NCBI RefSeq assembly: GCF_031885415.1 | Contig: NZ_CP116871.1 | Span: 124,001 to 188,000 of the forward strand | DNA length: 64,000 nucleotides | DNA from: Microbacterium forte | GTDB taxonomy: Bacteria; Actinomycetota; Actinomycetes; Actinomycetales; Microbacteriaceae | Direction: 5' to 3' | Part shown: positions 35,877 to 44,484 of the stretch, piece by piece | Numbering within the stretch: position 1 is the first letter of the stretch | How the letters are laid out: every line of letters starts with the position of its first letter | The notes under the pieces: generated by a model | Databases searched by the model: none | Seen by the model: only the letters and a program-made list of their open reading frames with translations | What the model was told of the DNA's origin: nothing | Position numbers and translations under genes: made by a program

Positions 35877-38470
35877 CAGGCGCCCTCGACCGGCGCGAGC
35901 TCGATCGCGGTGACCGCGAACTCGCCGGTCTCGGTGAACTCGAGTTCGGCGATGCGTCCCACTGCCCGGAGGTCGTCGGCCGCGGCGCGGAGCGCCTCGA
36001 GCTTGGCGGCGGGAGCGGCGATCGCGGCGCGGGAGACCGGAGTCTTCTGCGATGCCTTGGCCTCGGTCTTGGCGCGGCGGATGCCGATCAGCGCCTCGCT
36101 CGCGGCCGACAGCACGGCCGTGTCGCCTTCGATGCCGAGTGTCTCAGGCCAGGCCGCGGTGTGCACCGAGCCTTCTTCGAACCACGACCACACCTCTTCG
36201 GTCGCGAACGAGATGATCGGGGCGAGCAGGCGCAGGAGCGTCGACAGTGCCAGACGCAGCGCGAGGGCGGCGGATGCCTGACCCACGTCGTTCTGGTTGT
36301 AGGCGCGCTCCTTGACGAGCTCGAGGTAGTCGTCGCAGAACGTCCAGAAGAACGCCTCGGTCACTTCGAGCGCCTTGGCCTGGTCGTAGTTCTCGAACGC
36401 CTTCGTCGCCTCCTCGATCACGGCGTCCAGGCCGGTGAGCATCGATGCATCGAGCGCGTGGGTGACCTGAGCGCCCTCCGGTACGGGGAACGACAGCACG
36501 AACTTCGCGGCGTTCAGCACCTTGATCGCCAGACGGCGGCCGATCTTGACCTGCGTCGGGTTCTGCGGGTCGAAGGCGGCATCCATGCCCAGGCGGCTCG
36601 AAGCGGCCCAATAGCGCACCGCATCCGATCCGTGGGTCTCGAGGATGTCCGCCGGAGTCACCACGTTGCCCTTGGACTTCGACATCTTCTTGCGGTCGGG
36701 GTCGACGATGAAGCCCGAGATCGCGGCGTTGCGCCACGGCGATCGGGAGTCCTCGAGAGTCGAGCGCAGCATGGTCGAGAAGAGCCAGGTGCGGATGATG
36801 TCCTGCCCCTGGGGGCGCAGGTCGAACGGAGCGGTGAGCTGCCACAGCTCCTCGTCGCGCTGCCATCCGCCGGCGAGCTGCGGAGTGAGCGACGAGGTCG
36901 CCCAGGTGTCGAGGATGTCGGCTTCGGCCTCGAATCCGCCGGCCGCACCGCGCTGGTCCTCGGTGTAGCCCGCGGGGACGTCGGTCGTCGGGTCGATGGG
37001 AAGGCTCGCGTGGTCGGGAGCGATCACCCGGTCGTAGTCGCGCTCGCCGTTCTCATCGAGTCCGTACCAGAGCGGGATCGGCACGCCGAAGAAGCGCTGG
37101 CGTGACACGAGCCAGTCGCCGGTCAGGCCGCCGACCCAGTTCTCGTAGCGCACGCGCATGAAGTCCGGGTGCCACGTCAGCTGGGTGCCGCGCTCGAGCA
37201 GCTCGTCGCGCAGCTTCGCGTCACGCGCGCCGTTGCGGATGTACCACTGGCGGGTCGAGACGATCTCGAGCGGGCGGTCGCCCTTCTCGAAGAACTTCAC
37301 CGCGTGGTTGAACGGCTTGCCGACCGCCGTCATGTCGCCGGTCTCCTGCAGCTTCTCGACGATGGCCTTGCGGGCCGAGAACACCGTCTTGCCGGCGAGC
37401 TCGGCCTGGTACCAGTCGATGGCCTCAGCGTCGGCCACGATCGACGGGGCGGTCGGGAGGAACCGGCCGTCGAGACCGATCGTCGTCATGTTCGGGAGGT
37501 GGTCGCCCGCGGCTGTGCGCAGCTCACGCCACCAGATGATGTCGGTCACGTCGCCGAAGGTGCAGACCATCGCGGCTCCCGTGCCCTTGTCGGGCTGTGC
37601 GAGGTGGTGTCCGTGGATCTCGATCTCGGCGCCGAAGAACGGCGTGCGCACCTTCGTGCCGATCAGGTGCTTGTGCGGTCCCTCGGGGTGGGTCACGATC
37701 GCGATGCACGCCGGCAGCAGCTCGGGGCGGGTGGTCTCGATCGTGATCGAGCCGGATCCGTCGGCGAAGGGGAAATCGATGGTGTGATAAGCGGCCTGCT
37801 GGTCGCGATCCTCGAGTTCGGCCTGCGCGATCGCCGAGCGGAAGTCGATGTCCCACAGGGTCGGTGCGAGCGACTGGTAGGCCTCGCCGCGCTCGAGGTT
37901 GCGCAGGAACGCGAGCTGGCTCTGGCGGATGGTGTCGTCCGAGATCGTGCGGTACGTCTGGGTCCAGTCGACCGAGAGGCCGAGCTGGCGGAACAGCGCC
38001 TCGAACTGCTTCTCGTCTTCGATCGTCAGACGCTCGCAGAGCTCGATGAAGTTGCGTCGGCTGATCGGCACCTGGTCGGCGGCGCGGCTGGACTTGTTGT
38101 CGCCGCCCTCGAACGGCGGCGTGAAGTCGTCCTGGTAGGGAAGCGAGGGGTCGCAGCGCACGCCGTAGTAGTTCTGCACCCGACGCTCGGTGGGAAGGCC
38201 GTTGTCGTCCCAGCCCATCGGGTAGAACACGTTCTTGCCGCGCATGCGCTCGAAGCGCGCCTTGACGTCGGTGTGCGTGTACGAGAACACGTGGCCGATG
38301 TGCAGGCTGCCGGATGCGGTCGGCGGGGGAGTGTCGATCGAGTACACACCCTCGCGGCCGGACTGTGCGGCGCGGAGTCGGTCGAACAGGTAGGTGCCCT
38401 GCTCGGACCACGACTCACCCCACTTCGCTTCGAGACCTTCGAGTACGGGCTTGTCGGGAATCACGGACAT
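35876..38470 (-). CDS. valS: valyl-tRNA synthetase, archaeal-like type
   Basis: Class I synthetase charging tRNA-Val, 864 residues from the ATG at 38470 (ribosome site gaggag). The HIGH motif reads SLHIGH, KMSKS is intact (RKKMSKSKGNV), and the CP1 editing domain (ETTRPELLPACIAIVTHPEG) is present. The active-site neighbourhood GWDDNGLPTERRVQNYYGVRCDP differs from the usual bacterial PGTDHAGIATQ and is the form found in archaea, rickettsiae and many actinobacteria. The long C-terminal coiled coil of typical bacterial ValRS is not evident. Confidence 0.96.
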   Translation of the reverse strand: MSVIPDKPVLEGLEAKWGESWSEQGTYLFDRLRAAQSGREGVYSIDTPPPTASGSLHIGHVFSYTHTDVKARFERMRGKNVFYPMGWDDNGLPTERRVQNYYGVRCDPSLPYQDDFTPPFEGGDNKSSRAADQVPISRRNFIELCERLTIEDEKQFEALFRQLGLSVDWTQTYRTISDDTIRQSQLAFLRNLERGEAYQSLAPTLWDIDFRSAIAQAELEDRDQQAAYHTIDFPFADGSGSITIETTRPELLPACIAIVTHPEGPHKHLIGTKVRTPFFGAEIEIHGHHLAQPDKGTGAAMVCTFGDVTDIIWWRELRTAAGDHLPNMTTIGLDGRFLPTAPSIVADAEAIDWYQAELAGKTVFSARKAIVEKLQETGDMTAVGKPFNHAVKFFEKGDRPLEIVSTRQWYIRNGARDAKLRDELLERGTQLTWHPDFMRVRYENWVGGLTGDWLVSRQRFFGVPIPLWYGLDENGERDYDRVIAPDHASLPIDPTTDVPAGYTEDQRGAAGGFEAEADILDTWATSSLTPQLAGGWQRDEELWQLTAPFDLRPQGQDIIRTWLFSTMLRSTLEDSRSPWRNAAISGFIVDPDRKKMSKSKGNVVTPADILETHGSDAVRYWAASSRLGMDAAFDPQNPTQVKIGRRLAIKVLNAAKFVLSFPVPEGAQVTHALDASMLTGLDAVIEEATKAFENYDQAKALEVTEAFFWTFCDDYLELVKERAYNQNDVGQASAALALRLALSTLLRLLAPIISFATEEVWSWFEEGSVHTAAWPETLGIEGDTAVLSAASEALIGIRRAKTEAKASQKTPVSRAAIAAPAAKLEALRAAADDLRAVGRIAELEFTETGEFAVTAIELAPVEGA

Positions 38471-38535
38471 GGAGGTCTCCTCGAGCGATGTATGCGGCAC
38501 TGTGTGAGCGTGCCTGAGTGTGGGTTGTGCCCCAC

Positions 38536-38541
38536 AGTCTA
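38536..38541 (-). promoter_or_regulatory. -10 element of valS
   Basis: On the minus strand TTAGACT occurs about 66 bases upstream of valS, with a small dyad (tgtggg/cccaca) directly downstream of it. It matches the TAGACT hexamer before tRNA-Pro and proA. Confidence 0.45.
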
Positions 38542-38567
38542 ATCGCCCCGAACCGGAGGGGAGCCCC

Positions 38568-39041
38568 TCACTCGCCCCAGACGGCCTCGACGATCGCGGC
38601 TGCCTGGTCGTTCGTCACCTGGATGTCGCCGTAGGTGCTCGACGCGATCTCCAGGTCGGGCGAGATGCTCCGCACCAACGCCTCGAGGTCGATCGATTCG
38701 CCATCACTTCCGTCGACGCCGAGGTCGATCTCGTCGCTGGGCACGTCGTTGTGCTCGAGGACGATCCTCAGGATGCCCGCCAGATCGTCGGCGGAGGCGT
38801 CTTCGTGGTCGAGATCGACGCCCACGCTCAGATAAAAGGTGAACCCGGAGATCGTCTTCGCAGCGTAGGCATCGGTGACGCCGATCTCTGAATCCATCAG
38901 CGCTGCGGGAATCGTCTCGGCGAAGTCCCCGTCGGAGGTCTCCTTCAGAAGCGGGCCGCACCCGCTCAGTGCGAGCATCATCGCCGCGAGCGCGAGTGCG
39001 ACAGCTCCCCGAGTGGCTCGCGCACGGCCGGTGATGCTCAT
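38568..39041 (-). CDS. lipoprotein at the end of the WXG100-hydrolase cluster
   Basis: 157 residues with a lipoprotein signal (MSITGRARATRGAVALALAAMMLALSGC; lipobox LSGC). The mature part is acidic with alternating strands and helices (FYLSVGVDLDHEDASADDLAGILRIVLEHN) and no known motif. It starts two bases after the stop of the hydrolase gene, so the two are made together. An immunity or anchoring role for the neighbouring putative effector is a reasonable guess but unproven. Confidence 0.8.
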   Translation of the reverse strand: MSITGRARATRGAVALALAAMMLALSGCGPLLKETSDGDFAETIPAALMDSEIGVTDAYAAKTISGFTFYLSVGVDLDHEDASADDLAGILRIVLEHNDVPSDEIDLGVDGSDGESIDLEALVRSISPDLEIASSTYGDIQVTNDQAAAIVEAVWGE

Positions 39042-39042
39042 A

Positions 39043-40614
39043 TCAGCGTTCCACTCCTTGGTATACCTGGTGATCGACCACTGTGCCGCCGAGACCGGCG
39101 AGGTCCCAAGGATCCGTTCCGCCGTTGGCATCGCGATAGGCAGCTTCCCACTCTGCCACGGACGTCGCATACTTCGGGTTGTTGTGTGCTCCGAACCCGT
39201 GCGCCCCATCCGGGTCCGGGAGCGTGATCTGGTGGATGTTCGGCGGGAGCACGGTCACCGGGGTGTTCGGGATGTCGAACGGGGACTGGCCCGGCAGCCC
39301 GGGAACGCCGACGAGGCTCCCATCCAGCATCGGCACGACGTCTGTCGCGTGCTGGAACGCGTAGACCGGCACGTTCGGCGGCACGTGGAAGTTGTCGACG
39401 GGGGAGCCGTTGGTCACGACCCCGATCGGGTTGTACGGGAAGGACGAGTCCGCGGCGAGGTTCGCCGCCATGATGCCGCCCTGGCTGAAGCCGGTCAGCA
39501 CGACGTCGGATCCCGCAGGGATCCCCGCCTGCTGCATCGCATCCAGCACCGCGCGCTCGTACTGAGTGCGGAAGAGCGGGTTGTCGAGCATCAGCGCGAG
39601 GTTGTTGTCCCGGTCGTTCATCGCGCCGCTCGAGGGGCCGAACTCCCAGGCCTGTGTCGACGGGAGCGACACGACCCAGTGCGTCGAGCCGTCGGGACCG
39701 ACGACCTCTTTGATGTCGATCGCCGTGGAGCTCTCCCCGCCCATCGCGTCGGTCGTGCCGTTCACCGACACGAGATCCGACAGCGAGTCGAGCGAGGTGA
39801 CCTCGTGAGCGTCGTTCCATGCGGCCAGTTGATCCTCGTTCAACGTCGACGGATCGATCTCGCGGACCCGCGCGTCACCGGTCAAGAAGTCGTGGAGGAC
39901 GTTGCCGAACACCAGTCCGAGCGGCCCGCCGGTGAGTCCGCCGACCAGCGGCAGCATGTCGGCGAGGACATCGCGGAGGGTGGCCAGCGCGTCGCCGACG
40001 AGCGGCACGAGCTTGTAGAGGAGCTGCGCAAGAGACACGACGGCGCCGGTGAGACTCTTGACCAGCGCGCCGGCGGTGCTGACGAACTCGGCTGCGGACT
40101 CGGCGAACCGCTGGATGTCCTCGAGCTTCTGCAGGGGATTGAGGCTGAAGCGGAACAGATCGTCGGCGAAGCGGCTCAGGCGACCGAGGAAGTCGCAGAT
40201 CAGCACTCGTGTCGACTCGATGATCTGGCTGACCAGGCGCACCGCGCTCGCCGTGGCTCCGGTCCACTGGGCGGCGTCCTCGGCGACGGACAGCAGGTCG
40301 CCGTACCGGGCCCGCAGCGCGCGGACCGTGCGGCCGTCGAGCTCGGCCAGCCGGGGCTCGGCATCGCGGAGCGTCTCGACCACTCGGCGGAGCGAGCTCT
40401 CTGCGCCCTCCCAGCGCGAGGCGAACCCGCCGACGGTGCCGGGGTCGCCGAGGAGATCGTCGAACCACTCCCGCAGCGGGGCGATGTACTGCATGAGCAT
40501 GCCGGCGATGCCGGGGATGCTCGCGCAGTCGGCCTGCGAGGCGTTGTACCCGGGTGCTCCCGCCGCCCACGAACCGGTGCGCACCTGGCTGCTGATGCTT
40601 GCGACGGCGCTCAC
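39043..40614 (-). CDS. type VII-associated large protein with C-terminal alpha/beta-hydrolase domain
   Basis: 523 residues. The N-terminal ~300 residues are helical and WXG100/LXG-like (long amphipathic helices; WEGAESSLRRVVETLRDAEPRLAELDGRTVRALRARYGDLLSVA; then a hydrophobic Leu/Gly-rich segment near 215-265). The C-terminal ~180 residues form a serine hydrolase: nucleophile elbow GFSQGG (Ser ~377), candidate Asp ~425 (HATDVVPML) and His ~472 (DGAHGFGAH). No Sec signal is present, consistent with type VII export. GTG start overlaps the upstream stop. Likely a secreted lipase/esterase-like effector or wall enzyme; substrate unknown. Confidence 0.82.
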   Translation of the reverse strand: MSAVASISSQVRTGSWAAGAPGYNASQADCASIPGIAGMLMQYIAPLREWFDDLLGDPGTVGGFASRWEGAESSLRRVVETLRDAEPRLAELDGRTVRALRARYGDLLSVAEDAAQWTGATASAVRLVSQIIESTRVLICDFLGRLSRFADDLFRFSLNPLQKLEDIQRFAESAAEFVSTAGALVKSLTGAVVSLAQLLYKLVPLVGDALATLRDVLADMLPLVGGLTGGPLGLVFGNVLHDFLTGDARVREIDPSTLNEDQLAAWNDAHEVTSLDSLSDLVSVNGTTDAMGGESSTAIDIKEVVGPDGSTHWVVSLPSTQAWEFGPSSGAMNDRDNNLALMLDNPLFRTQYERAVLDAMQQAGIPAGSDVVLTGFSQGGIMAANLAADSSFPYNPIGVVTNGSPVDNFHVPPNVPVYAFQHATDVVPMLDGSLVGVPGLPGQSPFDIPNTPVTVLPPNIHQITLPDPDGAHGFGAHNNPKYATSVAEWEAAYRDANGGTDPWDLAGLGGTVVDHQVYQGVER

Positions 40615-40934
40615 AGCTCTCCCTCGATGGCGCGGAACGAGGTGACGGCGCCGTCTTCGATCGCGCCGAAGGCATCGACGATCCCCTTGAGGCCGGTCGC
40701 CGTCGCGTCGGCGAGAGTCGTCGCGGCAGCGAGCGTCGACTCGGAGGCATCCGCGAGCGCGTCGACCGCGGGCCCGAGTAAGGGGCCGCACATCGCGCCG
40801 AACGCCGACTGCCCCACACCTCCGGCGGCTGTCGCGGCGGCGGAGCCGAGCAGCTCGGCCGCTGCGGTGAGCGCCCGCACGTGCGCGCGGAGCTCGTCCT
40901 CGTCGATCACGATCTGCTGATTGGATGCGGTCAT
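40611..40934 (-). CDS. small helical type VII secretion target-like protein
   Basis: 107 residues (MTASNQQIVIDEDELRAHVRALTAAAELLGSAAATAAGGV...), Ala-rich and predicted as two long helices, resembling the EspC/type VII secretion target group. No signal peptide. It sits between a WXG100 gene and the large hydrolase, overlapping the latter. Probably a co-secreted partner or chaperone. Family assignment is by size, composition and position rather than a diagnostic motif. Confidence 0.72.
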   Translation of the reverse strand: MTASNQQIVIDEDELRAHVRALTAAAELLGSAAATAAGGVGQSAFGAMCGPLLGPAVDALADASESTLAAATTLADATATGLKGIVDAFGAIEDGAVTSFRAIEGEL

Positions 40935-40974
40935 GATGATCGGTTCCCCCCGATGATGTGATGTCTGTCCGACG

Positions 40975-41268
40975 TCAGCTGCCGCCGAGGACGCGCTGAC
41001 CGGCGAGGTCGGCGTCCGAGTACTGGGTCGCGAGTTCGCCGAGCAGATCGGACACGGCCATGACGAGCCCGGTTCGCTCACGCATGTTGCCGTCGAATCG
41101 CTCCTGTGCGGCGTCGAACGCCGATTGCGCGTCTCCCGACCACGAGCGACGCAGAATCGTCGCGTGCGCGGCGAGCTCCTCCAGGGCGGCATCGATGTTG
41201 CGTGACGCGACGCTGATGGCCTTGGCGGCCTTCGCCACCTGCGCCGGATTGACCTCGATGACGCCCAT
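40975..41268 (-). CDS. WXG100 family protein (EsxA-like)
   Basis: 97 residues, the family's size, with the W-S-G turn at 43-45 (ILRRSWSGDAQSAFDAAQ) between two helices. A YxxxD-type C-terminal export signal is suggested by YSDAD near residue 83. Such proteins are substrates and partners of type VII (ESX) secretion. It starts at the stop of the YbaB-like gene with one base of overlap. Confidence 0.9.
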   Translation of the reverse strand: MGVIEVNPAQVAKAAKAISVASRNIDAALEELAAHATILRRSWSGDAQSAFDAAQERFDGNMRERTGLVMAVSDLLGELATQYSDADLAGQRVLGGS

Positions 41269-41672
41269 CAGCGGTACTCGATCGTGCTGCCGCCGACCTG
41301 CGGGAACGCGGTGTCGACATCCTGGCGCACCGCGGCCACGAGAGGGGAGTCGGCCCCGAGGGTCTGCTCCATCGAGACGAGCACCCTCTCCGCCGCGACC
41401 CGCTGCGCCCTCGCGATCGTCTCGGTGATCGTGACGCCGAGGGATGCCAGATCTGCGGCCGCGCCCGACTGCAGTCTCACCGACTCGATGGCCCCGGTCG
41501 GCCGCGCGGTGATGGTCACTCGGCCGTCCGCCGACGTGACCGTCGCCATGGTCTGCGACGCCTCCGTCTCGAGTCTGGCCGACTCCTGGGCCAGCTGTCG
41601 GGACTGCGCGATCTGGGCATCGATCTTCGCGTTCACTGCGGCGATCGTGTCAGCGAGTTCTTCGGACGACAC
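41268..41672 (-). CDS. YbaB/EbfC-like protein of a type VII cluster
   Basis: 134 residues with an N-terminal coiled coil (AVNAKIDAQIAQSRQLAQESARLETEASQTMATVTSADGRVTITARPTGAIESVRLQ), the layout of YbaB/EbfC nucleoid-associated proteins; similar proteins occur in ESX loci. The GTG start at 41672 has ggaggaggg upstream. First gene of a five-gene unit ending with the lipoprotein at 38568. A role as chaperone or DNA-binding regulator is undecided. Confidence 0.82.
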   Translation of the reverse strand: MSSEELADTIAAVNAKIDAQIAQSRQLAQESARLETEASQTMATVTSADGRVTITARPTGAIESVRLQSGAAADLASLGVTITETIARAQRVAAERVLVSMEQTLGADSPLVAAVRQDVDTAFPQVGGSTIEYR

Positions 41673-41760
41673 TGTTCCCCCTCCTCCGGTGTCATCGCAG
41701 TATATGAGGGAGCGATGACGGTCTGAAGGTCCCACGACGCCCGCGTCACCGCGGAGGATC

Positions 41761-41766
41761 TAGAAT
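41761..41766 (+). promoter_or_regulatory. -10 element before the peptide ABC importer
   Basis: TAGAAT lies 62 bases before the assigned start of the binding protein, in the 156-base gap divergent from the YbaB-like gene. No clear -35. Confidence 0.45.
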
Positions 41767-41828
41767 TGGATCGAGTCCAAGAACTGATGCATCCGCGTCA
41801 TCTCCCGCATTCCCTCCCGAGGAACAGC

Positions 41829-43439
41829 ATGCCAATCTCCTTCCTGCGCCGTGCCATCCCGCTCGGCGCGACCGTCGCCGTGAGCGCACTCCTGCTCAGC
41901 TCCTGCGCTGCGCCCTCGTCCGAGTCCGACGGCGGTGAGCTCGTCTGGTCGATCGAGGGTGCGAACCTCTCAGCGGGGCACATGGACCCGCAGGTGAGTC
42001 AGCTCGACGTCTCGGGCATGGTGCAGCGCGCGGTGCTCGACTCCCTGGTCTTCCAGGAGGATGACGGCTCGTTCACCCCCTGGCTGGCCAAGGAGTGGAC
42101 GGTGTCCGACGACAGCACCGAGTACACCTTCGTCCTGCGTGACGACGTCACCTTCACCGATGGCGAGCCGTTCGACGCCGAGGCCGTCAAGGCGAACTTC
42201 GATCGCATCGTCGATCCCGAGACGGAATCCGCGCAGGCGGCCAGCATGATGGGGGCCGACTTCTACGAGGGCACCGAGGTCGTCGACGAGCACACGGTGA
42301 AGGTGAGCTTCACCCAGCCGTATGCGCCGTTCCTTCAGGCGACGAGCACGCCGCAGCTCGGCTTCTACTCGCCGGCCGTGCTGGAGGAGTCCGCGGACCA
42401 GCTCAAGGCGGGCGGCCCGGGGATCACCGTCGGAACAGGACCGTTCGAACTGACCGAGTACACACCCGATCAGGAGATCGTCTACACGCGCAACGACGAC
42501 TACGCCTGGGGGCCGCACGGCGAGAAGGCACCGAAGGTCGAGACGCTGCGGGTCGAGATCCAGCCCGAGGCATCCGTGCGCACGGGCGTCATCGAGAGCG
42601 GCGAGGCCGACCTCGCGAGCAACATCCCGCCGAACCTCGCGGGTGACCTCGGCGACGGCATCACGGTCGATTCGATCGAATACCCGGGCCTGCCCTACTC
42701 CCTGTACCTCAACGAGAAGTACGGCGTCTTCGCCGACGAGAAGGTGCGCCAGGCGTTCGCGTTGGGCATCGATGTCGACGCGGCCGTCGAGGAGATCTTC
42801 TTCGGACAGTTCCCCCGCGCCTGGAGCGTGCTGGGCTCCACGACTCCCGGTTACGATGCTTCGCTGGAGGGCGCCCGACCGTTCGACGCGGACGCGGCGA
42901 ACACGCTTCTCGACGAGGCCGGATGGACGGAGCGCGACTCCGACGGCATCCGCATGAAGGACGGCGAGCGCCTCTCTGCGCGGTGGATCGCATGGACTCC
43001 GGTCCCCGACGACCGCGCCGCTCTCGCGAACGCCATCCAGTCGGATCTCAAGACCATCGGCTTCGAGGTCGTCCGCGAGACGCTCGAGCCCGGCGCCTAC
43101 AACGAGCAGTACGAGCCGAAGACCTTCGACCTCACCGACTGGGGATTCTCGGGCGTGGACCCGGACTTCCTCCGCGCGCACCTGCACACCGAGGGGTTCC
43201 AGAACGCCTCGCAGGTCACCGATCCCGAGATCGATGCGCTGCTCGAGCAGGCCGTTGCGTCGAACGATCAGGATCAGCGCAACGAGATCTACACCCAGCT
43301 GCAGGAGTGGAACGCCGACTACACCGCGATCGTCCCGCTCTACAGCCCGTCGGCGATCACGGCTGTCGGCGAGCGGGTGGACGGGCTCGCGTACGACCTC
43401 TACGGTCGTCCGCTGTTCTACGACGTGAGCGTCGGCTGA
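41829..43439 (+). CDS. peptide/nickel-type ABC importer substrate-binding lipoprotein
   Basis: Family 5 extracellular solute-binding protein, 536 residues from the ATG at 41829 (gagga upstream; an alternative ATG at 41787 adds 14 residues). Signal MPISFLRRAIPLGATVAVSALLLSSC ends in lipobox LSSC. The mature protein has the family pattern (DSLVFQEDDGSFTPWLAKEWTVSDDSTEYTFVLRDDVTFTDGEPFDAEAVKANF; GTGPFELTEY). It heads an operon with two permeases and a double ATPase. Substrate (peptide, opine or other) is not evident. Confidence 0.92.
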   Translation: MPISFLRRAIPLGATVAVSALLLSSCAAPSSESDGGELVWSIEGANLSAGHMDPQVSQLDVSGMVQRAVLDSLVFQEDDGSFTPWLAKEWTVSDDSTEYTFVLRDDVTFTDGEPFDAEAVKANFDRIVDPETESAQAASMMGADFYEGTEVVDEHTVKVSFTQPYAPFLQATSTPQLGFYSPAVLEESADQLKAGGPGITVGTGPFELTEYTPDQEIVYTRNDDYAWGPHGEKAPKVETLRVEIQPEASVRTGVIESGEADLASNIPPNLAGDLGDGITVDSIEYPGLPYSLYLNEKYGVFADEKVRQAFALGIDVDAAVEEIFFGQFPRAWSVLGSTTPGYDASLEGARPFDADAANTLLDEAGWTERDSDGIRMKDGERLSARWIAWTPVPDDRAALANAIQSDLKTIGFEVVRETLEPGAYNEQYEPKTFDLTDWGFSGVDPDFLRAHLHTEGFQNASQVTDPEIDALLEQAVASNDQDQRNEIYTQLQEWNADYTAIVPLYSPSAITAVGERVDGLAYDLYGRPLFYDVSVG

Positions 43440-43542
43440 CACCCGAATCATCGAGCGCCCCTCGCTCGCGCACTGCGATATCGTTCGTGAGCGCGCGCCG
43501 TGAGCCGAGGGGCGCTCAGGATCCGTCGAGAGGGCGTCAACG

Positions 43543-44484
43543 GTGAAGGCAGCGCTCACCCGGGTCGCCGGACTCGCGGCATCCGTCGTGATCGTCCTCT
43601 GGGGTGCGGCGACGCTGGTGTTCCTCGCGTTCCGGGTGATCCCGGGCGATCCGGTCTCCGTCATGCTCGGGCCCCAGGCGCAGGTGAGCGATGAGGTCAA
43701 AGACGGCATCCGCGCGGAACTGGGACTCGACCGTCCTCCACTCGAGCAGTACGTCACGTTCATCGGGCAGCTCGCGCGAGGAGACCTCGGCGAGTCGTAT
43801 CAGCTGCGGATGCCGGTGGTCGAGGTCATCGGCCGCCAGCTGGGTTCCACGCTGCAGCTCTCCGCGCTGGCGCTGCTCATGGCCGTGGTGCTCGCCTTCG
43901 CCGTCGCGCTGCTCGTGCGAGGGCGCGCCGGACGCACCGTCGCTGCGGCAGTCGAACTCGTCATCCTCTCCTCACCCGTCTTCTGGATCGGCCTGATCCT
44001 GCTCAGCGTCTTCGCGTTCGGACTCGGCTGGTTCCCCGTGTCCGGTGCACGCAACCCGGCGACGATCGTGCTGCCGGCTATCACGCTCGCCCTGCCGGTG
44101 GCTGCTCTGCTCAGCCAGGTGCTGCGAGACGGCCTCGCACAGGCCGAGCGGATGCCGTTCGCCGAGACCGTGCGCGCGCGGGGTGCGAGCGCGTCCTGGT
44201 TCACTCTGCGGCACGGCCTCAGGCACGGCGCGGCGAATGCGGTGACGCTCGCCGCGTACCTGACCGGATCCGTGCTCGGAGGAGCGGTCCTCGTCGAGAC
44301 GGTGTTCGCCAGAGCAGGTCTCGGTCGGGTGACTCTCGCCGCCATCACCAATCGTGATCTGCCGGTCATCACGGGCATCATCCTGCTCAGTGCCCTCGTC
44401 TTCGTGGTCGTGAATCTCGTGGTCGAGCTGCTGCATCCGCTCATCGATCCTCGTCTGCGCATCGACCGAGGAGGCGTGCGGTGA
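43543..44484 (+). CDS. ABC importer permease, DppB-like
   Basis: 313 residues with about six transmembrane helices; N-terminal helix followed by FLAFRVIPGDPVSVMLGP, typical of DppB/OppB. The cytoplasmic coupling (EAA) loop reads AETVRARGASASWFTLRHGLRHG (~200). GTG start 103 bases after the binding-protein gene; that gap shows nothing else I can support. Overlaps the next permease by four bases. Confidence 0.93.
   Translation: MKAALTRVAGLAASVVIVLWGAATLVFLAFRVIPGDPVSVMLGPQAQVSDEVKDGIRAELGLDRPPLEQYVTFIGQLARGDLGESYQLRMPVVEVIGRQLGSTLQLSALALLMAVVLAFAVALLVRGRAGRTVAAAVELVILSSPVFWIGLILLSVFAFGLGWFPVSGARNPATIVLPAITLALPVAALLSQVLRDGLAQAERMPFAETVRARGASASWFTLRHGLRHGAANAVTLAAYLTGSVLGGAVLVETVFARAGLGRVTLAAITNRDLPVITGIILLSALVFVVVNLVVELLHPLIDPRLRIDRGGVR

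Noticed and set aside
38471..38567. T-box leader for valS
   Set aside because: The gap is short and lacks the GGTGG-type T-box core; only a promoter-like hexamer and a small dyad are present.
38875..40920. 681-codon plus-strand open frame across the WXG100-hydrolase cluster
   Set aside because: It is Arg/Asp/His-rich with no domain and crosses several well-supported minus-strand genes with overlapping start/stop signals.
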